DNA of 38,382 bases, from positions 1 to 38,382 of the IMG/VR virus record IMGVR_UViG_3300025132_000107. One strand, written 5' to 3'. The position numbers were made by a program, and so were the translations under genes. Position 1 is the first letter of the stretch. Each line of letters starts with the position of its first letter. The stretch comes from a virus. The notes under the pieces were generated by a model. The model had not been told where the DNA came from, did not search any database, and saw nothing but the letters and a program-made list of their open reading frames with translations. Shown here in pieces: positions 27,606 through 33,947 of the stretch.

Positions 27606-27787
27606 TGCTCGATCCATTCGCACCGATAACACACGCCAACCTATTGAAAGTATTGCCGTTTGGGCTTGGCTATATGTCCGATGACAACGACGAGCCGAGC
27701 ATTACCTCGCTGCGAATTGCGTTGGCCTTGCGTACCCTTCGACCTTATTCTGACTCTCACAAAGAAAAAATGTATGAAATTAATTAG
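27602..27787 (+). CDS. hypothetical small protein
   Basis: This 61-aa protein begins M-L-L-D-P-F-A-P-I-T-H-A-N-L-L and continues to a helix (S-L-R-I-A-L-A-L-R-T-L-R). AAAGGA lies 10 nt upstream. Codon use and position inside the repeat cluster leave some doubt that it is expressed. Confidence 0.4.
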   Translation: MLLDPFAPITHANLLKVLPFGLGYMSDDNDEPSITSLRIALALRTLRPYSDSHKEKMYEIN

Positions 27788-28171
27788 TAATAATTTCAAT
27801 GGGTTAGTTTAACTTTCTCTAGGTGGAGATAGAATTATGCCGGAGGGTAATAATGTAAATAAGATATACACTCAGCTAGTGTACACTTCCTATACATGTT
27901 AACATACTATACAGCCGAGGGTAGGCAAACAAAGTAAAGAAACATGTAGAAAGTACTTGACAAAGCACAGAGAAGGTGTTATAGTAAAAACAATGAAGTA
28001 ATCAAAAAGCACATAAGAGGGGTACCCCCCCTCCCCCCGGTATAGCCGAATCTATGTCCTAGTGGGAAAAAACCCCGCGATCGGGGCGCCTAAGTACATG
28101 AACGAATCGTAAGCCAATTTTCGAGATCTTAAAAAAATTCCCCAAAAATATTTTGAGGATAAAGGAAAATA
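27788..28171. other. AT-rich intergenic region with repeats, C-tracts and hairpin
   Basis: No convincing gene. It holds more TATACA copies (27865 TATACACTCA; others near 27890 and 27907), one promoter (27957), GGGGTACCCC at 28019 running into two C-tracts (7 and 6 C), and a CCCCG-CGAT-CGGGG hairpin at 28073-28086 without a T-tract. It separates the accessory block from the late-like block. Origin or boundary function is possible. Confidence 0.5.
27957..27985 (+). promoter_or_regulatory. sigma70-type promoter
   Basis: TTGACA, 17 nt, TATAGT. It lacks the ATAAAC +1 element. The nearest gene starts about 185 nt downstream, past the C-tracts and hairpin. Confidence 0.65.
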
Positions 28172-28444
28172 ATGAAAGCAACAAAAGAAGAATTAATTAA
28201 CGAAGCAAAATATCTTAGAGGAGAGTCCAGCAAGATAGCGAGAGCAGCCCGTACAAAGAAAGCCACTAGAACGCGTTTAAAGCAATTGGCAATGGAAGAA
28301 GGGGTGCTGCTAGCAATTGAGGAGAGAACGGCTTTAAAACGCGCTTTAAGGGCGAAGAGAAAGAAGTTTAACGAGGGCGCAGATACATGTGAGTTGGTAC
28401 AGCTAGCGCTAAAAAATAAAATCAAATTAGACGCGATATGGTAA
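28172..28444 (+). CDS. hypothetical basic helical protein
   Basis: This 90-aa protein is rich in Lys, Arg and Ala (A-R-A-A-R-T-K-K-A-T-R-T-R-L-K-Q-L and R-A-L-R-A-K-R-K-K). Helical, possibly DNA- or RNA-binding. AGGA precedes the ATG. First gene after the repeat region. Confidence 0.5.
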   Translation: MKATKEELINEAKYLRGESSKIARAARTKKATRTRLKQLAMEEGVLLAIEERTALKRALRAKRKKFNEGADTCELVQLALKNKIKLDAIW

Positions 28445-28467
28445 GGCGGAGAACTAGATATTAATGT

Positions 28468-28755
28468 ATGGAAGAAGAAGAAAATTTATGGCCGAAATCA
28501 AAAACAATAATTCGGTGCACCATATGCAAGAAAAAATGGTTTTCAGTCGATATAAACCGAGATAATGAGAAAGCCGAGTGCACATGTGGTAACTTAAAAT
28601 TGGGAATATTAGACATGACACCGCCTACGAGAGCGCCGGAAGGTTTTTTTGTGACAATAAAATATAAAGAAGCATATCCAGAACTATACGAGGTGCATGT
28701 CGACGAAAGCGGCAAAATAGTCAAAAAAGGCAAAGCTCTAGAGCGAAACTCGTAG
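28468..28755 (+). CDS. zinc-ribbon-like small protein
   Basis: This 95-aa protein has I-R-C-T-I-C-K-K-K-W-F and, 17 residues later, E-C-T-C-G-N: C-x2-C...C-x-C, a short zinc ribbon. A C-terminal beta segment follows (F-V-T-I-K-Y-K, Y-E-V-H-V-D). ATA is used repeatedly for Ile, of interest beside the CAU tRNA. Function unknown. Confidence 0.55.
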   Translation: MEEEENLWPKSKTIIRCTICKKKWFSVDINRDNEKAECTCGNLKLGILDMTPPTRAPEGFFVTIKYKEAYPELYEVHVDESGKIVKKGKALERNS

Positions 28756-28766
28756 AACATATACGA

Positions 28767-28839
28767 GGGCCCATAGCTCAGCGGTCAGAGCTGCCGGCTC
28801 ATAACCGGTAGGTCCCTGGTTCAAATCCAGGTGGGCCCA
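28767..28839 (+). tRNA. tRNA with CAU anticodon (Ile2 or Met)
   Basis: 73 nt with a full cloverleaf: acceptor GGGCCCA/TGGGCCC, D arm GCTC/GAGC, anticodon arm GCCGG/CCGGT (one wobble) with loop CTCATAA, and T arm CCTGG/CCAGG with TTCAAAT. Discriminator A; no CCA encoded. The overall sequence resembles bacterial tRNA-Ile2 (CAU, read as AUA after lysidine modification) more than elongator Met, and flanking genes use ATA often. The identity remains uncertain. Confidence 0.9.
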
Positions 28840-28860
28840 CTTAACACAAAGGTAAAGAAG

Positions 28861-29316
28861 ATGACAAAAAAGAAAAGATCAATCGTGGCGCTTAGCGGCG
28901 GCTTTCACCCCGCGCGCAAAAGTCACATAGCCATGATAATGGACGCAGCGAAGCTTGGCGATGTGGTAATCATTCTCAACAGTGATGAGTGGTGTGCCGA
29001 GCGCCATTGGAGTGGCCAGCTATTTTCGAAATACGAAAATCGTGAAGCGTTGCTTAAAAATATTCCTGGTGTGGTTGATGTTATTCCAGCGGATGATGCT
29101 GATGGTACTGTATGTAACACACTTCGTAACCTCAAGCCTGACTTTTTTGGAAATGGCGGAGGCAGGGACGCTAGCAATACTCCGGAAGTTGAGCTTTGCA
29201 AAGATCTTGGCATAGGCATGGTTTGGTACTTGGGCGACACAAACGATAAGTCTGTTTTAGAGGAGGCCGAGACCTACCTTAAGATGGCCATGGCAAAAGT
29301 ATACCAAAATAGCTAG
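28861..29316 (+). CDS. nucleotidyltransferase-like protein (HIGH superfamily, RfaE-type)
   Basis: This 151-aa protein begins I-V-A-L-S-G-G-F-H-P-A-R-K-S-H-I and has V-V-I-I-L-N-S-D-E-W and a later G-N-G-G-G-R-D. The layout matches cytidylyltransferase-like folds (G-G-F-D-P-x-H-x-G-H and L-N-S-D), but the H-x-G-H catalytic motif reads R-K-S-H, keeping only the second His. It may activate a sugar or lipid head group, or be an altered or inactive relative. The ATG after AAAGAAG is used; an in-frame ORF upstream overlaps the tRNA and is not. Confidence 0.65.
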   Translation: MTKKKRSIVALSGGFHPARKSHIAMIMDAAKLGDVVIILNSDEWCAERHWSGQLFSKYENREALLKNIPGVVDVIPADDADGTVCNTLRNLKPDFFGNGGGRDASNTPEVELCKDLGIGMVWYLGDTNDKSVLEEAETYLKMAMAKVYQNS

Positions 29317-29379
29317 TAGCCGGCTGTTTTTGCTTATTATTTATTGCTTTATAGCTATAGGCGACTAGTTACTGCACAT

Positions 29380-29394
29380 TGCATGCATGCATGC
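29380..29394. repeat. TGCA tetranucleotide repeat
   Basis: TGCATGCATGCATGC, an alternating purine-pyrimidine and self-complementary run in a 93-bp gap. It could form a cruciform or a binding site. Confidence 0.5.
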
Positions 29395-29409
29395 GGGAGA
29401 TCTTTTATA

Positions 29410-29511
29410 ATGAAGAAACTATTAGTTGGAGCGAAAGCTCTTGTTGTCCGTCACTGGAAACTATTGGTGGCACTAGCCGCTGGAGTTGCCATACTCAAAG
29501 AGTGCTTATAA
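29410..29511 (+). CDS. 33-aa amphipathic membrane peptide
   Basis: M-K-K-L-L-V-G-A-K-A-L-V-V-R-H-W-K-L-L-V then A-L-A-A-G-V-A-I-L-K-E-C-L. GGGAG upstream. One cationic amphipathic or membrane helix. Expression is plausible, function unknown. Confidence 0.4.
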   Translation: MKKLLVGAKALVVRHWKLLVALAAGVAILKECL

Positions 29512-29785
29512 AGTGTTCAATAGTCCCGTAGAATACGTGGTTCCTTTTTTGCCCTTTCGTAAAAAGCTTATCAAGCCAATTACAAAGACGTCCGCTTTGG
29601 ACGAATATAATTATAGAGAACCACAACAGGGCGGGGACGGGACTATGACAACTAGTATTGATGAGGGGAGTCGCTATAATCGATCTGAAAATGAGGAATT
29701 ATGCGTCTCCTCTTTTTTTATTAACATGCCTACTGAGCATTTTTGCGTTCTCCGAGCAATGATTAAACGCTATTCTGCGGTATAG
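29486..29785 (+). CDS. doubtful hypothetical protein
   Basis: This 99-aa reading overlaps the previous peptide by 26 nt and lacks a clear SD. Composition (Y/S/N/E-rich with a hydrophobic end) does not suggest a fold. Retained because no better use of the stretch is visible. Confidence 0.25.
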   Translation: MPYSKSAYKVFNSPVEYVVPFLPFRKKLIKPITKTSALDEYNYREPQQGGDGTMTTSIDEGSRYNRSENEELCVSSFFINMPTEHFCVLRAMIKRYSAV

Positions 29786-29882
29786 TTGGAAAAAAAATTT
29801 TCGTGAAATTTTCAATTTCAATATGGCCTCGCGACCGTCGACGCCGCGCACCAACAAAAATGAAGCTTTTATCCTCTTTTGC

Positions 29883-29894
29883 AACTATTTATAA
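29883..29894 (+). promoter_or_regulatory. candidate phage late-promoter element
   Basis: AACTATTTATAA, identical to 30759-30770. It lies 33 nt before the ATG of the cysteine-rich gene, with CAAGGAAAAA as SD. No TTGACA box. Inference. Confidence 0.4.
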
Positions 29895-29926
29895 CCAACG
29901 ACAATCGATGTCAAGGAAAAAGTACG

Positions 29927-30034
29927 ATGAAGAAAATTATGCACAAACTAGTCAACCTATTTAAAGATCACTGCAGCTGCTGCTGTGAAACTTGCACATG
30001 CGACTGCTGCGCTAGCGGCTGCTGTGGAGAGTAA
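29927..30034 (+). CDS. 35-aa cysteine-rich protein, metallothionein-like composition
   Basis: After M-K-K-I-M-H-K-L-V-N-L-F-K-D-H, the second half contains ten cysteines in 18 residues (C-S-C-C-C, then C-T-C-D-C-C, then C-C), mixed with E, T, D, A, S and G. The C-x-C and C-C spacing is that of a thiolate metal-cluster peptide. The gene has AAGGAAAA before its ATG, its own candidate late promoter, and stops 3 nt before the first tagged virion-type gene. Confidence 0.55.
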   Translation: MKKIMHKLVNLFKDHCSCCCETCTCDCCASGCCGE

Positions 30035-30037
30035 ACA

Positions 30038-30736
30038 ATGAAATTGTTATTTGAGAGCTGGCGAAAATATTTAGTTGAAGAAGAAATGCCAGGACTTGGA
30101 CCAAGCACCGGAGAAGCTCACGGCTGGCAATCAGAAGAGGAGCGTTCCGAAAAAACATATGAGGACGAAAGAACTGGAGAGGAAAGAAATCCGTATCCCT
30201 ACGAGCTAGCTAAAGATCTTTTTGATAGAGATCGTCCAAAGCTTTTGGAATTTTACAGCGAAGTCGTATCTCCATGGAGTCGCGATGGAAACGGTTACGA
30301 AGAGGGTTCAAAAGAAAAATATAGAGATGGGCTTGAAAAGCACGCCCCTTGGTTGGGTATTACTCGCCATGACTCCCCCAGCTTAAATACACCAAGCACA
30401 AGCAAGTTAATGTCAGGCACTGATGTAAGACACTATTTGCGTGAATTTCACAAGCAAATTGTTGACCTCTATGGTGCTGCCATTAATAACGCAGAAGAAG
30501 GTAGCCAAGAGCGGCAAGACCTGCTAGTAGAATTTCAAGGTATTCTAGAAGAAACAAAAGGGGTTCAAGCTAATTATATCGTTAACGTCCTGAATATTCC
30601 AGAATTTGATTATTTAAAGGATCGAACACAGGAAGGCGGCGATAACAAAACTCTTGGTGGATATTTGAATGAAAGTATTCTTCGAAAACTTATTCGAGAA
30701 CACATTCGTAAGCATGTTCGCAAAGAAAAAATTTAA
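30038..30736 (+). CDS. tagged virion-type protein, M-K-L-L-F-E-S-W-R N-terminus
   Basis: This 232-aa protein has the tag M-K-L-L-F-E-S-W-R-K-Y-L-V-E (L-x-E at 12-14). The next 60 residues are acidic and low-complexity; the body is helical. The C-terminus (Y-L-N-E-S-I-L-R-K-L-I-R-E-H-I-R-K-H) is a second amphipathic basic motif with L-N-E before it, similar to the start of the next protein. Two putative targeting or cleavage segments in one protein suggest an internal head protein. Inference only. Confidence 0.6.
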   Translation: MKLLFESWRKYLVEEEMPGLGPSTGEAHGWQSEEERSEKTYEDERTGEERNPYPYELAKDLFDRDRPKLLEFYSEVVSPWSRDGNGYEEGSKEKYRDGLEKHAPWLGITRHDSPSLNTPSTSKLMSGTDVRHYLREFHKQIVDLYGAAINNAEEGSQERQDLLVEFQGILEETKGVQANYIVNVLNIPEFDYLKDRTQEGGDNKTLGGYLNESILRKLIREHIRKHVRKEKI

Positions 30737-30758
30737 AATTTATTTAAGAAAATATTCT

Positions 30759-30770
30759 AACTATTTATAA
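30759..30770 (+). promoter_or_regulatory. candidate phage late-promoter element
   Basis: AACTATTTATAA, identical to the copy at 29883, located 43 nt before the ATG of a head-protein candidate with AAGGAAAA as SD. Confidence 0.4.
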
Positions 30771-30813
30771 CATCGTCCAATTGTCTGCGGCGAAACCAAC
30801 AAGGAAAAAAACA

Positions 30814-31338
30814 ATGAAACTGACAAAATCAACACTTAAAAGACTTATTAAAGAAGAGATTGAAAGCCTCTTGGACGAAAACTTTATCTCTGGCGCCGCC
30901 AAAAAAGCCGGCGAGGCCCTTGGCGATGCAGCGGCATCCGGCTATGGAAAGGAAACTGATGATGAAATGGCAGCTGTTCACAAGTCGTTTTCAGATGCCG
31001 GCGCCGATTCGCTGGATAAGCCGGAAAATAGAGAACTGATGCAAAACCTATACAAGATTCAAGCAGACGTCGACGAATATATTAAACAAGGCGAATTTGG
31101 AGGTGCAAGAAAGCACGTTAACGCGGCTTGGAAAAGCGGCGCCTTTGGAAAAAATCCAGAATTTGCAAAAGCACAATGGAGACGCCTCCGAAGAATGGTT
31201 GCTAATGCAAAGCGAAAGGCGGGACGTCGTAGCCGTAAGTCTGCCATGGCACCAGGAGAGGGGAAGCCGAGTGTGAACCCGGATGGCACCCTTAAGGGCG
31301 GTGATGTCAGTGCGGCAATGGGCGGCCTGAGCGAATAG
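30814..31338 (+). CDS. putative internal head protein with T-L-K-R-L-I-K-E-E-I start
   Basis: This 174-aa protein is read from the ATG, not from an in-frame TTG at 30781. It begins M-K-L-T-K-S-T-L-K-R-L-I-K-E-E-I-E-S-L-L-D-E, an amphipathic motif in the position of a targeting peptide. Ala/Gly/Asp-rich middle; residues 120-150 very basic (W-R-R-L-R-R-M-V-A-N-A-K-R-K-A-G-R-R), fitting DNA contact. Not assigned to a known family. Confidence 0.55.
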   Translation: MKLTKSTLKRLIKEEIESLLDENFISGAAKKAGEALGDAAASGYGKETDDEMAAVHKSFSDAGADSLDKPENRELMQNLYKIQADVDEYIKQGEFGGARKHVNAAWKSGAFGKNPEFAKAQWRRLRRMVANAKRKAGRRSRKSAMAPGEGKPSVNPDGTLKGGDVSAAMGGLSE

Positions 31339-31424
31339 ATAAACTCTTCAGTGCGAAATAAAATGGCTTTTAATGTAAGTCTGGTGGGAAATCATCTAGG
31401 CTTTTTAGGTTTGTGGATAGTTTC

Positions 31425-31643
31425 ATGAAATGGGAAACCAAAGATAAGCTACAAAAGACCGGAATGGTTTTATTTATTATCGGCTTTGTGGCGATCGTAG
31501 GGTGGGGGTATGAAAATTGTCAACGCTCTGTAGTTAAAAAAGCTATATACAATGGCTGGGGGGCCACTGCTGAAGGGATATGCAATAAACTATCCAGCAA
31601 GACGTGCTTCCGTAGCTCAGTTGGTAGAGCAGCTGATTTGTAA
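31425..31643 (+). CDS. small membrane protein overlapping the tRNA-Thr gene
   Basis: This protein is 72 aa from the ATG; a GTG at 31413 is possible. A 21-aa ORF (31363-31428) ending at the same ATG as ATGA could couple to it. One membrane helix (M-V-L-F-I-I-G-F-V-A-I-V-G-W-G). The last 12 codons (C-F-R-S-S-V-G-R-A-A-D-L) are simply tRNA sequence read as protein, and the stop is the TAA of the anticodon loop. Confidence 0.45.
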   Translation: MKWETKDKLQKTGMVLFIIGFVAIVGWGYENCQRSVVKKAIYNGWGATAEGICNKLSSKTCFRSSVGRAADL

Positions 31644-31678
31644 TCAGCAGGTCGTCAGTTCAAGTCTGACCGGAAGCT
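31606..31678 (+). tRNA. tRNA-Thr (UGU)
   Basis: 73 nt: acceptor GCTTCCG/CGGAAGC, D arm GCTC/GAGC, anticodon arm GCTGA/TCAGC with loop TTTGTAA (anticodon TGT), T arm GTCAG/CTGAC with TTCAAGT. Discriminator T, no CCA. It would help read ACA codons, frequent in this AT-rich block. Confidence 0.95.
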
Positions 31679-31689
31679 AGGAAGAAATT

Positions 31690-31854
31690 ATGAGCTTTAT
31701 AACATCATTAACAATTATTTTTATAACAACTGCCTTAACAACTTATGCAGCTTGTTATTTTTTAGGTAAAAAGATAGATAATCTCACAAGAAAAATTGAA
31801 AGAAGAAATAGGAGCGAAGCAAAAAGTCGAAGGCTGTTTCGGCACGATGATTAA
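31690..31854 (+). CDS. 54-aa membrane protein
   Basis: Starts 11 nt after the tRNA. A hydrophobic Thr/Ile-rich helix (L-T-I-I-F-I-T-T-A-L-T-T-Y-A-A-C-Y-F-L) followed by a basic tail (R-K-I-E-R-R-N-R...R-R-L-F-R). Bitopic, tail likely cytoplasmic. Not assigned. Confidence 0.5.
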   Translation: MSFITSLTIIFITTALTTYAACYFLGKKIDNLTRKIERRNRSEAKSRRLFRHDD

Positions 31855-31873
31855 TCATAACCCTATTTAAAGC

Positions 31874-32032
31874 ATGGCCGACGAACTTATCAAACAAGTC
31901 ATGGAGGAAAACCAAAAACTAAGAAGCGAAATTACTATACTTAAAAGTATAATAAAATCATTGAGAACAGAAATTCAAAATGTTAAATCTGATGCTATTG
32001 TGGAACAAGCGATGAAAAGAAATCGTCCATAG
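31874..32032 (+). CDS. 52-aa coiled-coil protein
   Basis: M-A-D-E-L-I-K-Q-V-M-E-E-N-Q-K-L-R-S-E-I then a continuous heptad pattern (I-L-K-S-I-I-K-S-L-R) to the end. Similar in style to the small coiled-coil proteins at 35370 and 36087. Confidence 0.5.
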   Translation: MADELIKQVMEENQKLRSEITILKSIIKSLRTEIQNVKSDAIVEQAMKRNRP

Positions 32033-32123
32033 AAATCTTAGTTTAGTTTTATGTTAAAAATCCACAAATGGTGTGGTAGTATGTATGAAGCCTTACTAAT
32101 AACGTTATATAAGGAGGTATGTA

Positions 32124-32306
32124 ATGGCAACGAATAAACAACTAGAAGTGGAAATCAAAGAGTGTGGTAAAAGAATTTCAGCTCTTGCGGCTGCAAATTC
32201 ACAACTAACTGATGAAGTTTTTATTTTAAAGAACAACTACAGCAAGCTTGTTAAAGAGATTGAAAGTCGCTTGGAAAGCGTTTCACAAAAAATATTTCGT
32301 GAATAA
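32124..32306 (+). CDS. 60-aa coiled-coil protein
   Basis: Perfect AAGGAGG SD. M-A-T-N-K-Q-L-E-V-E-I-K-E-C-G-K-R-I then heptads (L-T-D-E-V-F-I-L-K-N-N-Y-S-K-L) to the end. Function unknown; could be a structural or scaffolding peptide. Confidence 0.55.
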   Translation: MATNKQLEVEIKECGKRISALAAANSQLTDEVFILKNNYSKLVKEIESRLESVSQKIFRE

Positions 32307-32373
32307 AAAGAAAAAACCCTCACGATTTAAAATGTTTATAAACACAATAAAATCATTTTTATTGCTAAAATAA
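32299..32373 (+). CDS. possible 24-aa basic peptide
   Basis: A GTG start overlapping the previous stop: M-N-K-K-K-K-P-S-R-F-K-M-F-I-N-T-I-K-S-F-L-L-L-K. Cationic amphipathic. No SD, so expression is doubtful. Confidence 0.2.
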   Translation: MNKKKKPSRFKMFINTIKSFLLLK

Positions 32374-32382
32374 GGAAAAACT

Positions 32383-32595
32383 ATGCAACAACAACAAGTT
32401 AATATCGATATCAGCCAAGCTGAAGACATGGGGTGTGAAAAGTGTGGCCACTTATATTTTGCACCGGTGGCAATGATGAAAAAGCTTTCTGCTCTTTTAT
32501 CTCCGACCGGACAGGAGCTTAAATTTCCAGTCCAATGTTTTCAGTGCACAAAGTGCGAACATGTATTGGAGCCTGCAGCGCCGGGTTCTCAATAA
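32383..32595 (+). CDS. zinc-ribbon small phage protein
   Basis: This 70-aa protein has V-N-I-D-I-S-Q-A, then C-E-K-C-G-H-L-Y-F and, about 35 residues later, C-F-Q-C-T-K-C-E-H. Two C-x2-C knuckles around L-L-S-P-T-G-Q-E-L form a zinc ribbon. I associate this pattern with a small conserved protein of T4-like marine phages; function unknown. Followed by a terminator. Confidence 0.65.
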   Translation: MQQQQVNIDISQAEDMGCEKCGHLYFAPVAMMKKLSALLSPTGQELKFPVQCFQCTKCEHVLEPAAPGSQ

Positions 32596-32620
32596 GTTTT
32601 TTGATAACAAATGAAGAGAA

Positions 32621-32645
32621 GGGGAGCTTTACGCTCCCCTTTTTT
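32621..32645 (+). terminator. Rho-independent terminator
   Basis: GGGGAGC-TTTAC-GCTCCCC, a perfect 7-bp stem, followed by TTTTTT. It closes the transcript with the zinc-ribbon gene. Confidence 0.9.
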
Positions 32646-32656
32646 GTACTTATTAT

Positions 32657-32860
32657 ATGAAGGTTCCGGAATTTCAAATTGGAGACATGGTGCAGTTTGA
32701 TTCTTATGAAAATGTAGTAGGAATTGTAATTGACATTAAGGAGTCAGTAAGCTTTGAGCCGCGCGAAGCAATAAGGGATATTTTAGTGTGCTGGTCAAAT
32801 GGTCATATATTTTGGTGCCTAGACTTTACTTTAATACTCCTTTCTAAAAAAGAAAACTAA
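32657..32860 (+). CDS. K-V-G-D-L-V-like family protein, divergent
   Basis: This 67-aa protein begins M-K-V-P-E-F-Q-I-G-D-M-V-Q-F-D-S and has V-V-G-I-V-I-D-I, I-L-V-C-W-S-N-G-H and L-D-F-T-L-I. Same strand order as the array proteins with a five-residue shift of the G-D-x-V. The only member in the late-like block, just after the terminator. Confidence 0.6.
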   Translation: MKVPEFQIGDMVQFDSYENVVGIVIDIKESVSFEPREAIRDILVCWSNGHIFWCLDFTLILLSKKEN

Positions 32861-32868
32861 TTAATAAC

Positions 32869-33318
32869 ATGAAGTTGATCGTTAAAATTAAAAAAGCAGC
32901 CAAAGCAATTAAAGATTTGGTTTGCCCTCCAGCAACTCAAGACCTGAAGTTGAATACAAAAAATAGAAACTCTGCGATAAAAGCGGACCATATACAGTAT
33001 GGCCCAATGAATTTGTCAGATGAAAAATATTGGGATAAAGCAGCAGAGCATTGGAATACAACACCCGATGTTGCGAAAAAGTCGCGATGTGGCAATTGTG
33101 TTGCTTTTGATATTTCCCCTCGCATGTTAGACTGTTTGCCCGGGCCAGTTTCTGAACCTATTGAAGACGAAGACGGCAAGCTTGGCTATTGTTGGATGCA
33201 TCACTTTAAATGCCACTCTGCGCGCACATGCTTTACGTGGGCGGCGGGAGGGCCGATTAGTGAAGATAAGATCTCAGACGACTGGCAACGTAAAGCTTCT
33301 TTTGGGAAGGAAAAATGA
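32869..33318 (+). CDS. cysteine-rich phage protein, HiPIP-like spacing
   Basis: This 149-aa protein: residues 1-20 form a basic amphipathic helix. The core has Y-G-P-M-N, W-N-T-T, then R-C-G-N-C-V-A-F-D-I-S-P-R-M-L-D-C, L-G-Y-C-W-M-H-H-F-K-C and R-T-C-F-T-W-A-A-G-G-P. The C-x2-C...C...G-x-C spacing recalls high-potential iron-sulfur proteins, so an Fe-S or zinc site is likely. The R-C-G-N-C-x-A-F-D-I-S pattern is one I associate with marine phage genomes. Overlaps the next start (ATGA). Confidence 0.55.
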   Translation: MKLIVKIKKAAKAIKDLVCPPATQDLKLNTKNRNSAIKADHIQYGPMNLSDEKYWDKAAEHWNTTPDVAKKSRCGNCVAFDISPRMLDCLPGPVSEPIEDEDGKLGYCWMHHFKCHSARTCFTWAAGGPISEDKISDDWQRKASFGKEK

Positions 33319-33947
33319 AAATATTATTTGAAAGTTGGCGAGGATTCCTAAACGAGGAGATCGAAGAAGACGACACTTTGGATGCAAAAATAAGACAAGC
33401 TCTTATTGATGAAGGTGGCGCAGCTGGGATGGAGGCGTTGGAAAAACACACAGGAAAAAATGCCGGAAATATTCGAGCAAAAATAGAAGAAATGGATGAT
33501 GTAGGTGAGCACCCAAATGGGGATTATATTCTTTCAGGTGGCGACGTCGTAATAAAAGAAGAAAAGGAAGAAGGCGATCCATGCTGGAAAGGTTATGAAA
33601 TGGTCGGAATGAAAATGAAAGACGGCAAAGAAGTTCCAAATTGTGTTCCGATACAAAAAGAAGAACAAGGGCTTGAAGAAAATATAGATAAAGAAAAAAT
33701 GCCATGCAATAAACCCAGAAGAACGCCCAACCACCCAACCAAATCACATGTTGTAAAAGCATGCGAAGGTGGAAAAGAAAAAATAATTCGTTTTGGTGAA
33801 CAAGGTGCTTCAACGGCAGGCGCGCCTAAGAAAGGCGAAAGCAAAAAAATGAAAGCAAAAAGAAAATCCTTTAAGGCTCGACATGGCAAAAACATTAAGA
33901 AAGGCAAGATGTCAGCTGCATATTGGGCAGACAAGGTAAAGTGGTAA
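33315..33947 (+). CDS. tagged virion-type protein with D-P-C-W-K-G-Y and basic C-terminal domain
   Basis: This 210-aa protein has the tag M-K-I-L-F-E-S-W-R-G-F-L-N-E (L-N-E at 12-14). After an acidic stretch come D-P-C-W-K-G-Y-E-M-V-G-M-K-M-K (a short Cys/Trp module) and D-K-E-K-M-P-C-N-K-P-R-R. A very basic C-terminus follows (S-F-K-A-R-H-G-K-N-I-K-K-G-K-M-S-A-A-Y-W-A-D-K-V), resembling DUF5872-type phage segments. Modular; probably packaged and DNA-binding, which is inference. Confidence 0.6.
   Translation: MKILFESWRGFLNEEIEEDDTLDAKIRQALIDEGGAAGMEALEKHTGKNAGNIRAKIEEMDDVGEHPNGDYILSGGDVVIKEEKEEGDPCWKGYEMVGMKMKDGKEVPNCVPIQKEEQGLEENIDKEKMPCNKPRRTPNHPTKSHVVKACEGGKEKIIRFGEQGASTAGAPKKGESKKMKAKRKSFKARHGKNIKKGKMSAAYWADKVKW

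Noticed and set aside
28025-28040. G-quadruplex on the minus strand of the C-tracts
   Set aside because: Only two long G runs are separated by one base; loops for a stable intramolecular quadruplex are lacking. Kept only as a tract in the intergenic description.
28831-28860. Extension of the nucleotidyltransferase-like gene into the tRNA
   Set aside because: It would begin inside the tRNA T arm; the ATG at 28861 has an SD and gives a normal N-terminus.
29317-29340. Terminator at AGCCGGCT-GTTTTT
   Set aside because: The self-complementary core has no proper loop and only a weak stem, so it is unlikely to terminate transcription.
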